Made by a program: the position numbers and the translations under genes. The notes beneath the pieces were generated by a model. That model was not told the origin of the DNA. It did no database searches and saw only the letters and a list, made by a program, of their open reading frames with translations. Source: a virus. Taken from it: a DNA stretch of 32,259 nt. Below are positions 1 through 7,511 of this stretch, one piece after another. The first letter of the stretch is position 1. Every line of letters starts with the position of its first letter. The DNA lies in the IMG/VR virus record IMGVR_UViG_3300042353_000352, positions 1 through 32,259 of that record. One strand, 5' to 3'.

Positions 1-1471
1 TAAATTGAACATTATTAAATATATGCTTTCCTAGTGGTTTGTGAATTCCTTCAGTAGTGTCCATAATCTTGGACAATGTTCCTGAAGGTTTAACACAAGT
101 AATATTTTTAGGTGACGGCAAATCAAGTTCCTGAGCCATACCAATAGCAGCACCAGTTGCAGTACGCTTTAAATATTCGTAGTCGTAACCATTCATATCA
201 GGGCGTTTAGCAATACCTGTTAAACCAACTCCGCATAAGCGCATAAAGTAGTTATTTAAGTGCCATGACTCTTGTAAAATACCGTCTTGTAAGTTTACAC
301 AGGTTTGACGATAGTTTGCACGAGCTGCCAGCCGTATGGCATTGTGAAGTCCCGCAGTGTCGCCTTTAAATTTGGCAATGTCTGTTTCTGTGAGGTTACA
401 AAAAGATTTATTTCCAAGTAAGATTTCCACACAGGGATTTGCACCTTTGAACCAAGGGGCACGACGTAAGGCTTCAACTTCATTTATAAATCCTGGCTCT
501 GAGCCACCAGCTTCTAACATTAGATCAAAAATCTTTTGCAAGTCAGCTTTTAGCGGTTTTTCTTTAAATACTAGTGAATTGTTTGATTGCTGACGATGTG
601 AATTGTTATACAACCACCAGTCTTTTTTGGCTACAGCAAATTCTTCCCATTCGGGTTGTCCGTAGTCGAACAAAGCAATTTCTGCACTACGGCGGCTGCT
701 AAGAATAGTACCAAGGTGATTAACAATGTCGAGAATATCCATGCGAGTAAGTAAACTATCAGCGCGCCCATTAAGGATGTTTGCAATAGCCACATATGCA
801 GTTGATATAGCAGTGTCTCCACTTGAAATCCATCCATAGCCTTTTAGCCTTTCCCCAGCAGGGCGTAACTGACTAAAGTCGAGTACGAGAGTATCAGCAG
901 CGTACTTACCAGCAATAAGCTTACCGATAGATTTTGCCCAGGCTTCGGCAGAATCCCCAACCTGTATAGTCCATGTTTTAGTTTCTTGATCAAATGTTTC
1001 AACATTATGCTCTAATCCACCTTTAGCTGTGCGAGTACTACGTACTACACGGATATTTTTAATTGGCTTTGAAAAACCATTTAGTGTACCAACAATTGGT
1101 TTAAATCCTACTCCGCATCCTTGTAGTAAAAGCCATAAGCAGTCTACTACGTCATATACAGTTTCTACGTGTGTGAAGCTGCAATTAAACTGTGATGCTT
1201 CGCGAGTTTTAGCTACGTCTGTGCCGCCTAACCAAAGTGTACGACCACTCATAGCTACTTTACGATCTAACATTAGTTGTTCAAGATCATACAGTTCTGA
1301 ATACTCTACGTCTGTTAGATCACGTTTTGCAGCACGTTGCCACAACCACTCTTGGTGATCAATAACTCGGGCCACTGTTTCTTGCCATGTTTCAAATTGT
1401 TTTCCGTCGTCTGATGTGGGTCTATTATATGTACGACGTGTTATTACTTGTGCTCTTGTGCTTACTGCCAT
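1..1471 (-). CDS. nrdJ: Class II (adenosylcobalamin-dependent) ribonucleoside-triphosphate reductase, 3' end cut by window
   Basis: Reduces ribonucleotides to deoxyribonucleotides, supplying dNTPs for phage replication. The frame is open from the ATG at 1471 to the window edge (490 codons, C-terminus missing). Residues match the monomeric Lactobacillus-type enzyme: Cys347 in NPCVEI, Glu349 and Cys358 have the +0/+2/+11 spacing of the known thiyl-radical Cys, Glu and redox Cys (408/410/419). Cys97 in QFNCSF fits the other redox cysteine. Further family motifs are NNSHRQQSNNSL (289-300) and CVKPSGTLSKI (459-469). Class II enzymes use coenzyme B12 and need no small subunit or oxygen. It lies 8 bases downstream of dut, last in a nuclease-dut-RNR unit. 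The start is the first ATG after dut. The family call is firm; the cofactor source is inferred to be the host. Confidence 0.95.
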   Translation of the reverse strand, partial: MAVSTRAQVITRRTYNRPTSDDGKQFETWQETVARVIDHQEWLWQRAAKRDLTDVEYSELYDLEQLMLDRKVAMSGRTLWLGGTDVAKTREASQFNCSFTHVETVYDVVDCLWLLLQGCGVGFKPIVGTLNGFSKPIKNIRVVRSTRTAKGGLEHNVETFDQETKTWTIQVGDSAEAWAKSIGKLIAGKYAADTLVLDFSQLRPAGERLKGYGWISSGDTAISTAYVAIANILNGRADSLLTRMDILDIVNHLGTILSSRRSAEIALFDYGQPEWEEFAVAKKDWWLYNNSHRQQSNNSLVFKEKPLKADLQKIFDLMLEAGGSEPGFINEVEALRRAPWFKGANPCVEILLGNKSFCNLTETDIAKFKGDTAGLHNAIRLAARANYRQTCVNLQDGILQESWHLNNYFMRLCGVGLTGIAKRPDMNGYDYEYLKRTATGAAIGMAQELDLPSPKNITCVKPSGTLSKIMDTTEGIHKPLGKHIFNNVQF

Positions 1472-1479
1472 GATTTCCT

Positions 1480-1953
1480 TTATGTTCCAGTTGAACCGAA
1501 GCCTCCTGTGCCTCGGGTAGAGTCGTTCCAAATATCTTTAAAGCCTACTAGTTCAACCTTCTGAATAACCAACTGGGCAATTCTATCACCAGTTGTAATT
1601 TTATAAGGGTCATCACCGATATTTTTTAACAAAACTTTAATTGTGTCACGATAACCACTATCTATCACGCCTACGCTGTGAGGGATAGTAATTCCCTTTT
1701 TTCCTTGAGAGCTTCTATTATACACAAAGCCTGCAAAGCCTTGTGGAATTTTAATTGCTATACCCGTATCAACAAGTTTTTGCTCGTTTGGATAAATTTC
1801 CAAATCTTCGTTGCTCATTAAATCTGCTCCTGCGTCTGTTGGATGCGCACGCTCAGGAAGCTTAGCTCCTGGTTTTAACATACATTCCAATACTGAACCG
1901 TATGTCATAGTATTTGCATTATAAGCGCCTGCTGTAATAGTTGTTCCGTTCAT
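1480..1953 (-). CDS. dut: dUTPase (dUTP diphosphatase)
   Basis: Hydrolyses dUTP to dUMP and PPi, keeping uracil out of phage DNA and feeding dUMP to thymidylate synthase. It has 157 residues, normal for the trimeric family. All five motifs are visible: HPTDAGADL (37-45), NRSSQGKKGI (79-88), GVIDSGYRDTIKV (95-107, with Asp98 and Tyr101), GDRIAQLVI (122-130) and the C-terminal RGTGGFGSTG (147-156). Motif 2 reads NRSSQ rather than the common PRSGLA form. The ATG overlaps the TGA of the upstream exonuclease gene (ATGA), which argues for coupled translation and for this start over the internal Met16 and Met25. With ThyX on the other strand and RNR downstream it forms the dNTP module. Confidence 0.96.
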   Translation of the reverse strand: MNGTTITAGAYNANTMTYGSVLECMLKPGAKLPERAHPTDAGADLMSNEDLEIYPNEQKLVDTGIAIKIPQGFAGFVYNRSSQGKKGITIPHSVGVIDSGYRDTIKVLLKNIGDDPYKITTGDRIAQLVIQKVELVGFKDIWNDSTRGTGGFGSTGT

Positions 1954-2795
1954 TTTAAATATAACTCTAAGGTTTCGTCAATTTGTTTGCAATTTTCAGT
2001 ACCAATCGCGTCTTCGCAAAAGGTTACTAAATCCATTAATTTATAGTTTAATTCTAGTGTATCTTTACATTCGTTTAGGGCTTGGATGTATTTATATCTA
2101 CCACTAATAGGGATGCTCGCAATAATATCGTAAGTACTGCCGTATTCATTAACCAATCCCACGGCTCTTTTAGGTCCAATACCAGGCACCCCAACAACAT
2201 TATCGCCACTATCGCCTGTAAGACATTTAATACTAATGTAGTCTTCTGGATTAAAGTCGTAATGGTCATTCCAGTTATCAACTGTAACTTCTTTGCGAGT
2301 AACATAACTAAACCTTGATACGTTAGGTTGAACTAATAAATCCCAGTCTTTATCTGAACTAACAAGCCAGATATCATCAACAGGGAGTTTTGATTTTTTT
2401 GAAACAATATATGCTGCAATGTCATCTGCCTCAACGCCTTGAAAGCGTAAAATTGGAAATTCAGTAGTTTCAGCAATATGTTCTAGTGTTTTGGTAAAGT
2501 CTTCGAAAAACAATTCAAAAGCTGCTTTTTCAGCGTCTGTTTGTTCAGCGAACTTATCTTTACGATTTTGTTTGTATTCAGGATAAATAGCTTTGCGATA
2601 AGAACTTGAGCCCATATCGCCAGCAATAATCACATGACTTGCTTTATATGATTTTTTAAGACTTTGAACTGTGCGTAAGTAGTCCTCTGCAAAATCTGTT
2701 GCACCACTATGTTTATAGCGAAATGCAAGATTAAGAGAGTCAACAACTAGCAGAGTATTGTTTGATTCGGTAATTTTTGAGAATGTTTTTGACAT
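1950..2795 (-). CDS. 5'-3' flap endonuclease/exonuclease (T5 D15 / T4 RNase H family)
   Basis: Removes RNA primers and 5' flaps at the replication fork. The 281 residues show the metal-binding acidic residues of the FEN family: Asp19 in VVDSLN, Asp60, the GVEADDIAAY block (Glu122, Asp124, Asp125), SSDKDW (Asp148, Asp150) and LTGDSGDNVVGVPGIGPKR (192-210), which combines two more aspartates with the DNA-binding helix-3-turn-helix. The length matches stand-alone phage FENs and not the PolA-fused form; the polymerase in this window indeed has no 5' nuclease domain. A consensus promoter lies just upstream (2818-2846). The call is based on motifs; its position beside dut matches T5 D15. Confidence 0.94.
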   Translation of the reverse strand: MSKTFSKITESNNTLLVVDSLNLAFRYKHSGATDFAEDYLRTVQSLKKSYKASHVIIAGDMGSSSYRKAIYPEYKQNRKDKFAEQTDAEKAAFELFFEDFTKTLEHIAETTEFPILRFQGVEADDIAAYIVSKKSKLPVDDIWLVSSDKDWDLLVQPNVSRFSYVTRKEVTVDNWNDHYDFNPEDYISIKCLTGDSGDNVVGVPGIGPKRAVGLVNEYGSTYDIIASIPISGRYKYIQALNECKDTLELNYKLMDLVTFCEDAIGTENCKQIDETLELYLK

Positions 2796-2817
2796 ATAGT
2801 TTGCGTGTTAATCTGTT

Positions 2818-2846
2818 ATTATACCACTGTTAAGTTGTTTTGTCAA
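2818..2846 (-). promoter_or_regulatory. Consensus sigma-70 promoter for flap nuclease-dut-RNR
   Basis: Read on the minus strand: TTGACA (2846-2841), 17-bp spacer, TATAAT (2823-2818), a perfect match to the bacterial vegetative promoter. The predicted start is near 2811, leaving a leader of about 16 nt before the ATG at 2795 with no clear SD. The -35 box contains the TGA stop of the upstream nuclease gene. Confidence 0.9.
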
Positions 2847-3301
2847 GTTACAAATACTGGTTGCTCCCACTTTAACCAATCTTCTAGCAGTGCTGCATAG
2901 AATTCGTGATCTTCGTGGTTATAGTATAAACAACGATAGTTTTGTGAGTTAGGCATTTCATCAAAAGCAACAAATACTTTGCTTCGATCAAATTTAAAAA
3001 TCAATAAAGGTTTTTTGCCTACTTGAGTACCTTGACGAATAGTCTGTTGCCAGAATTCTACTAGTTGCGGAGTCTTGGATGTTAGTAAGTGTGAAGTAAG
3101 GTGATCTTCCGCATAGCCTTTAACTTCTACACACCAAAGGTTGGTTCGCCCAGGAACGTACAAATCGCCCTTAAGCTGATGTTTAGGGTCAAGAGCACCT
3201 GATCCAGGCACTCTTTCCCACGCTAAACCCGTATGCTTTTTTAACAGATCACGTACTGTGGTTTCTGTTCTAGCACCTTTGGCTCTAGGATCTACGGCCA
3301 T
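2843..3301 (-). CDS. PD-(D/E)XK nuclease, Holliday junction resolvase-like
   Basis: A 152-residue protein with the layout of archaeal-type (Hjc-like) Holliday junction resolvases: an N-terminal helix with Glu13 (KGARTETTVRDLL), a GSG loop, then GDLYVP (Asp46) and CVEVKGY (Glu59-Val-Lys61). Together these give the E...D...ExK metal site of the PD-(D/E)XK fold. It would resolve branched recombination intermediates before packaging. It lies between the SbcC-like gene and the D15-like exonuclease, the place of D14 in T5. Its ATG overlaps the TAA of the upstream gene by one base (TAATG). Fold and motif are visible; junction specificity is inferred. Confidence 0.8.
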   Translation of the reverse strand: MAVDPRAKGARTETTVRDLLKKHTGLAWERVPGSGALDPKHQLKGDLYVPGRTNLWCVEVKGYAEDHLTSHLLTSKTPQLVEFWQQTIRQGTQVGKKPLLIFKFDRSKVFVAFDEMPNSQNYRCLYYNHEDHEFYAALLEDWLKWEQPVFVT

Positions 3302-3603
3302 TACGCTTCTTTGGTAGGCTCACTTGGAGTTTCTATTGGGGGGGTAACCCGTTCAACGACTGGCACTGCCTCAACTATTGGGGCTGGAGCTGGTGTAGGT
3401 ACAGGTGCTAAAGTAGGTTCTTCTACTGTTGCTTTTACACCCATACGTTCAACTGTACAGTTAGGATCAACCCTAAAAGTAGCTTTTCCAACGCCTAATA
3501 CTGATACTAAAGGCCACTGGCTGTCTTCAATGTTAGCGCCTATTGCTAAAGTATTTCCGTTAAGGACAACTTTTACGTTTCCGTCAATTTGTTCTAAAAT
3601 CAT
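3301..3603 (-). CDS. Unknown protein with Pro/Ala/Glu-rich tail
   Basis: One hundred residues that I do not recognise. The first half (1-60) looks like a small beta-rich domain (alternating hydrophobics in GNVKVVLNGNTLAIGANIED and the following 30 residues). The second half (about 61-100) is low complexity, rich in Pro, Ala, Val and Glu with repeated PxP, ending in an acidic PSEPTKEA. The tail is likely disordered and could act as a tether or protein-interaction arm, as in some SSB-type proteins, but no DNA-binding motif is visible. It is packed between SbcC-like (one base gap upstream) and the resolvase-like gene (one base overlap), so it is probably co-translated with the recombination machinery. 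Confidence 0.75.
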   Translation of the reverse strand: MILEQIDGNVKVVLNGNTLAIGANIEDSQWPLVSVLGVGKATFRVDPNCTVERMGVKATVEEPTLAPVPTPAPAPIVEAVPVVERVTPPIETPSEPTKEA

Positions 3604-3604
3604 A

Positions 3605-5401
3605 TTATACCTCTATTTGGGATATGTTGTTACGTTTAATAACATTAATCTTTTCTAGTAATGGGTGACTAAAGCCATGACTTACTAAAAAAGTATTTAA
3701 ATGTTCTTCGTGTAGTAGTACTTCAACTAATTTTTCTTTACCATCAGTATCAAGTGTTTCTACAGTTTCATCCAGTATTAATAGATTGATTCTAGAACTG
3801 GACAATGTTTGCATTAGCTTTCTAATAGCTAACAAAGTAGCCACATTAACTCTTGCTTTCTCACCGCCACTAAGAGCAAGTATTTCAATATCTTTTCCAT
3901 TATCAGTAATAATAACATTTAATTTATCACTAGCACTAATTTTGAAACCAATTTGAAATCTTCCATCACTTAGATCAACCAAATATCTATTTGTAATATC
4001 TTCTAAGTCTTTTACTAAACTCTCAATTTTATAAGCTACTAGACCTGTTGTACTAAATGTTTTAGTTAAAACATTTAAAATACTCATTTTTTCACTTAAC
4101 TCATGCAACTTGCCGCTATAGGTTTCTAACTCTTGATTCATTTCAACCAATTGTTTTGATACTAAATCTACTTTAGTATTATGTGCAGTTACTTCTTTAT
4201 TATATTGCTCTGCTTCAACTATTTTACGTTTCGTAGACGCAATTGAATTCTGTAATTCTGTAAATTGTTGTTGTAGTGTTTGTTTGTCCAGTAAAGTTTC
4301 GGGTAGTTCTGTATTAATTAAAGTATGGTATTTTTCCCAATCTTCTTGTGCTTTTTGAGCATCTTGCCATACAGTTCTTTGCTGTTTAATTTGAACTATT
4401 TTTTGAGTATAACTCATAGTTTCTACAGCAGCTATTTCAGCTTCTTCAGTTTTTTCTTCAATTAATTCAGATACTTTTTCTTCGTCAATATCACTTAGAC
4501 AGGTAGGACACGTTCCGTGTAGTGCTTTCATTTTTAAAACAAAAGATTGAGCATCACTTACTGTTTTAGATAATTTTGCTACTTCTGCTTGATACCCTTC
4601 CACACCTTCTTCAGGTTTGTCAGGAATTGGCAGTAGTTTAATTTTAGACTGTAACTGTTTATAAGTATTATTTTGAGAAATCTTTTTATTAGTAGACTCA
4701 ATACTGTTTATACTAGATTCTAGCATAGAGGCTTCTGTTATTAAAGCAGTGCTTAGTTCAGGTGTTGCTACAGTTTCTTGGAGATTTAGATCAGTCTTTT
4801 CGTACTTATTTAACCAACTCGAAACAGTATTTACTTGTGATTGCACTGCAGCAATGTCTTTAGTAAGTTGAGTACTTACTTCTTTGAATACTTCAGCAGC
4901 ACGAGTATACTTACCTAAATTTAATATTTCTATAAGAAACTTTTTACGAGCAGTATCAGGTGCAGTTAAAAACTCTAAGCTCGACGCATTTGATTGATAA
5001 ACAATCTGTGCAAAACTTTTATGATCAAAACCTAATATATCTTCAATTATTTTGTATGTTGCTGTTGCAGTATGTGCACTTATATCTACACCTTCTTTAA
5101 ATAGCTTTACAGTTTGTGCAGTACCACGACTAGATTTAATTGTATAGTCTACATCATCTCGGTTGAAATCTAGCTCAATACTATACGACTTATCTTTAAT
5201 GTGTCTGTTAAGAATATCTGCTTTCTTAATACCTTTTGAATTTTTATTAAATAGCACTTCTTCTAAGATAAGGGCAATAGAACTTTTACCATGCCCATTA
5301 CGCCCTACTAATTGTGTAAGTGGAGCTGAAATAAAATCAATTTGGTTATCTTTTCCGTAACTAAAGGCGTTAGCCCATCGTAGTTGTTTTATAGTTATCA
5401 T
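3605..5401 (-). CDS. SbcC/Rad50-like recombination exonuclease ATPase subunit (T4 gp46, T5 D13 type)
   Basis: ATPase partner of the SbcD-like nuclease encoded immediately upstream; together they process DNA ends for recombination-dependent replication. The 598-residue protein has an N-terminal Walker A GRNGHGKSS (33-41), a long coiled-coil-prone middle, a CPTC zinc hook (Cys298, Cys301), the ABC signature LSGGEKARVNVA (510-521), Walker B LLILDE (540-545) and the H-loop VSHG (573-576). It is short compared with E. coli SbcC (about 1000 residues) but normal for phage gp46-type proteins with short coiled coils. It starts at an ATG 8 bases after the nuclease stop codon. Confidence 0.95.
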   Translation of the reverse strand: MITIKQLRWANAFSYGKDNQIDFISAPLTQLVGRNGHGKSSIALILEEVLFNKNSKGIKKADILNRHIKDKSYSIELDFNRDDVDYTIKSSRGTAQTVKLFKEGVDISAHTATATYKIIEDILGFDHKSFAQIVYQSNASSLEFLTAPDTARKKFLIEILNLGKYTRAAEVFKEVSTQLTKDIAAVQSQVNTVSSWLNKYEKTDLNLQETVATPELSTALITEASMLESSINSIESTNKKISQNNTYKQLQSKIKLLPIPDKPEEGVEGYQAEVAKLSKTVSDAQSFVLKMKALHGTCPTCLSDIDEEKVSELIEEKTEEAEIAAVETMSYTQKIVQIKQQRTVWQDAQKAQEDWEKYHTLINTELPETLLDKQTLQQQFTELQNSIASTKRKIVEAEQYNKEVTAHNTKVDLVSKQLVEMNQELETYSGKLHELSEKMSILNVLTKTFSTTGLVAYKIESLVKDLEDITNRYLVDLSDGRFQIGFKISASDKLNVIITDNGKDIEILALSGGEKARVNVATLLAIRKLMQTLSSSRINLLILDETVETLDTDGKEKLVEVLLHEEHLNTFLVSHGFSHPLLEKINVIKRNNISQIEV

Positions 5402-5409
5402 TAATAGCT

Positions 5410-6366
5410 CTATTCTGATTCAATTTTGTCTGCATGGTTCTGAAACTCCTTTAGTACGTTTTCAATAGTATCTTCTGGCAACTCTAGGATGTATGCAAGA
5501 TACTCTCGAATTTCTTCTGACATAGACATTTCTTTGTCTAAGATTAGTGCGCTATCTGTATCTCGCTTAATTACTTTACGATCAATTAAATCTGAATCTT
5601 CTAGTTCACCAAGTTCTTGCATATCGCCCTCAACCTGGTAGATTGTATGATCGTAGTCAGTTTGCGGCTTAGGGTCGTGTACTGCAACTGTCTTACGAAT
5701 AAGTTGAGGCAACTGTAGTTTACGCCATTCATGTTCTAGACTATCGGTATCCAGTAAAACAACACCAGTAGCCACATTGCTACGGTGAAAGCTAGTAGTG
5801 ACGGGACTTCCAGGATAGATAATATTTTTTTGCGAGTTTTCATAACTGTGCAAGTCACCTGCTAAAACAACGTCATAACTAGCAAATAACTCTAAATCCA
5901 TTTCAGGCTTTACATGGGGAGGAATCTCACCGCGTACGTGGGTAAAGCAAATGTTTCCACGAATTTCAAAAGGATTCTTTTCAAATTCTTTTAATTTATT
6001 ATATGGTATAAAATCCATATTTTCTATTTTGCAGTAGTCATCAATAATTTCTACTTGCGGATTTAGTCTGTTAGTAACTTGTTTTAAGTTTGTTAAAAAG
6101 GTTGTATCTTTCTTAACAGCTTCATGATTTCCAGCATAAATAATTGTTGGAATCTTACAAGAGTTAACTAAATCAAAATACGTCTCTAGTTCTTCCATGT
6201 TAGGAAGTTTGTCAAAAACATCTCCGCCAATAACAAAAAGATCACACTCTTTTTGAATAGCTTCTAGTTGACTCCAGAGCATATTAAACCTATTCTTTGC
6301 CCACTCAATAGGTACGTTTTTCTGACCCAATTTGATATGGACATCAGCTGTAAATAATACTTTCAT
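5410..6366 (-). CDS. SbcD/Mre11-like recombination nuclease subunit (T4 gp47, T5 D12 type)
   Basis: Metallophosphoesterase-fold nuclease that pairs with the downstream SbcC-like ATPase. In 318 residues it shows the Mre11 metal motifs in order: TADVHIK (Asp8, His10), GGDVFD (47-52), GNHEA (79-83), FTHVRGE (His143) and AGDLHSY (169-175). The C-terminal region (about 230-318) is acidic and helical and is likely the capping/SbcC-binding part. It begins 17 bases downstream of a strong terminator hairpin that closes the SSB gene, so it is reached by read-through or an unseen start. The 8-base gap to sbcC-like fits a two-gene unit. Confidence 0.94.
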   Translation of the reverse strand: MKVLFTADVHIKLGQKNVPIEWAKNRFNMLWSQLEAIQKECDLFVIGGDVFDKLPNMEELETYFDLVNSCKIPTIIYAGNHEAVKKDTTFLTNLKQVTNRLNPQVEIIDDYCKIENMDFIPYNKLKEFEKNPFEIRGNICFTHVRGEIPPHVKPEMDLELFASYDVVLAGDLHSYENSQKNIIYPGSPVTTSFHRSNVATGVVLLDTDSLEHEWRKLQLPQLIRKTVAVHDPKPQTDYDHTIYQVEGDMQELGELEDSDLIDRKVIKRDTDSALILDKEMSMSEEIREYLAYILELPEDTIENVLKEFQNHADKIESE

Positions 6367-6380
6367 ATTGCCTTATGAGA

Positions 6381-6417
6381 CAGAAAAGCCCGCTAAGCAT
6401 TTTGTTTAGCGGGCTTT
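6381..6417 (-). terminator. Intrinsic terminator after the SSB gene
   Basis: A perfect 12-bp stem (6385-6396 with 6406-6417) with a 9-nt loop. On the minus strand the stem is followed by TTTTCTG. It lies 7 bases beyond the SSB stop and 17 bases before the SbcD-like start, so it probably attenuates transcription to boost SSB over SbcCD. Confidence 0.9.
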
Positions 6418-6423
6418 AGTTTG

Positions 6424-7065
6424 TTAACCAAGTTCTTTGACTGCTTCTTGCTCAGAAGAAGGGCTTTCACCGTCTTCATCTTGTTGGGTTGTAATTTTAT
6501 CCAACAAGGCTTTTACATCTGCTTCGGTAGGACGAGGAAATTTCTCATCAATATTCTTAGCAGCATTAGCCATAGCACGCTCTTCATCAGTTAACGCACG
6601 GGCTTTGCAACGCAAAACTTGCAATGTATATTCAACATTAAAAGGCAGAGGTCCTGTCTTTACACGTTTAAACACAACATCCCAACCTGTATCATGGTCA
6701 GTAGGGTCTCCTAAATCTTCCGCCGCTGTAACGATTTGCTCAAACAATTTCTTTTTGAGATTAAGAGCAACAACTTTCTGCGACTTAGGGTCGATACAAT
6801 TTACAGAATAACTCCAAGAGCATTTTGCTTCTGGAAAGTACTCGCTAACATGATCTTTTTCAATATTATCAAATTTTTCCTTTTCACGACTAAATGCCAA
6901 ACATTCAACGGGAATATCTTTGTTATTAGTGCCTTTCAGCCAATAAATGTATCGTGGAAGAACTCCGCCAATTAAGCGGACTGTATTTTCGCCATCTTTG
7001 TATTCGTAAGATTCGACTTTGTTTGATTGTGCTTTACCTTTGGTATTTTTAAAACTAAGTGCCAT
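6424..7065 (-). CDS. Single-stranded DNA-binding protein (T4 gp32-like, probable)
   Basis: A 213-residue protein with a basic, Lys-rich N-terminus (MALSFKNTKGKAQSNK), a central aromatic/basic region with WSYSVNCID and KKLFEQIVTAAEDLGDPTD, and TGWDVVFKRVKTGPLPFNVEY resembling the OB-fold core of phage gp32-type SSBs. The C-terminal 35 residues are acidic (QQDEDGESPSSEQEAVKE), the usual SSB partner-binding tail. A complete zinc site is not evident. A GAGGA SD precedes the ATG at 7065, and a strong terminator directly follows, fitting a highly expressed protein. It lies within the replication block between the SF2 helicase and SbcD. The family call rests on architecture, tail and position. Confidence 0.8.
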   Translation of the reverse strand: MALSFKNTKGKAQSNKVESYEYKDGENTVRLIGGVLPRYIYWLKGTNNKDIPVECLAFSREKEKFDNIEKDHVSEYFPEAKCSWSYSVNCIDPKSQKVVALNLKKKLFEQIVTAAEDLGDPTDHDTGWDVVFKRVKTGPLPFNVEYTLQVLRCKARALTDEERAMANAAKNIDEKFPRPTEADVKALLDKITTQQDEDGESPSSEQEAVKELG

Positions 7066-7067
7066 TT

Positions 7068-7451
7068 TTATTTTTCCTCGTATTTGAAGTTAATTTTGTT
7101 TTCTGTTATTTTTAGTAGCGGATTTGATTTTATTGCGTTTAAGTCAATATCTGAATAAAAAGATAGGTCTAGATATGTATAACCGTAATGTTTATATATG
7201 GCGTAATTTCTACGCCCCGCTAATCTTATGTATTGTGCTTTGTGTACAATATCTGTGCTTGTATCAGTAAATAAACGTGCAGGGTTTATTAGAAAACTAT
7301 TACCCTTTAAGTTAAAAATCGGTTTGATTTTACTGTATTGGTTTTTAGGAATAGATTTTCTAATAAAATGCAATCTTAAAGTTTCAACTAGTTTTACGGA
7401 GTCGCATTGTGTTTCGGACTCAAGCAATCCAAGGTTGAAGAAAAGGGTCAT
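7068..7451 (-). CDS. Unknown 127-residue protein ahead of SSB
   Basis: I do not recognise this protein. It is basic and aromatic, with segments such as LRLHFIRKSIPKNQYSK (26-42) and the Tyr-rich IRLAGRRNYAIYKHYGYTY (75-93). It has no signal peptide, membrane segment or metal motif. It starts at an ATG 20 bases downstream of the -10 box of a promoter (7471-7499) and ends two bases before the SSB ATG, so the two form one unit that closes at the terminator at 6381-6417. The Arg/Tyr-rich central block would suit nucleic-acid binding, but this is only a guess. Confidence 0.7.
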   Translation of the reverse strand: MTLFFNLGLLESETQCDSVKLVETLRLHFIRKSIPKNQYSKIKPIFNLKGNSFLINPARLFTDTSTDIVHKAQYIRLAGRRNYAIYKHYGYTYLDLSFYSDIDLNAIKSNPLLKITENKINFKYEEK

Positions 7452-7470
7452 ATACTGAAACTTAATAAAT

Positions 7471-7499
7471 ATTATACCATTTTAGATATCATTTGACAA
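7471..7499 (-). promoter_or_regulatory. Sigma-70 promoter for the 7068-7451 gene and SSB
   Basis: On the minus strand: TTGTCA (7499-7494), 17-bp spacer, TATAAT (7476-7471). The expected start near 7464 leaves a leader of about 13 nt before the ATG at 7451. Confidence 0.85.
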
Positions 7500-7511
7500 G
7501 TGAAATTTTAT

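Noticed and set aside
357-1358. Plus-strand reading frames of 78 and 109 codons
   Set aside because: They lie opposite the RNR gene, have no SD and no recognisable protein; the minus-strand frame carries clear RNR motifs throughout.
3311-3658. Plus-strand frame with Gly/Ala/Thr-rich product
   Set aside because: It mirrors the Pro/Ala-rich tail on the minus strand and has no start signal.
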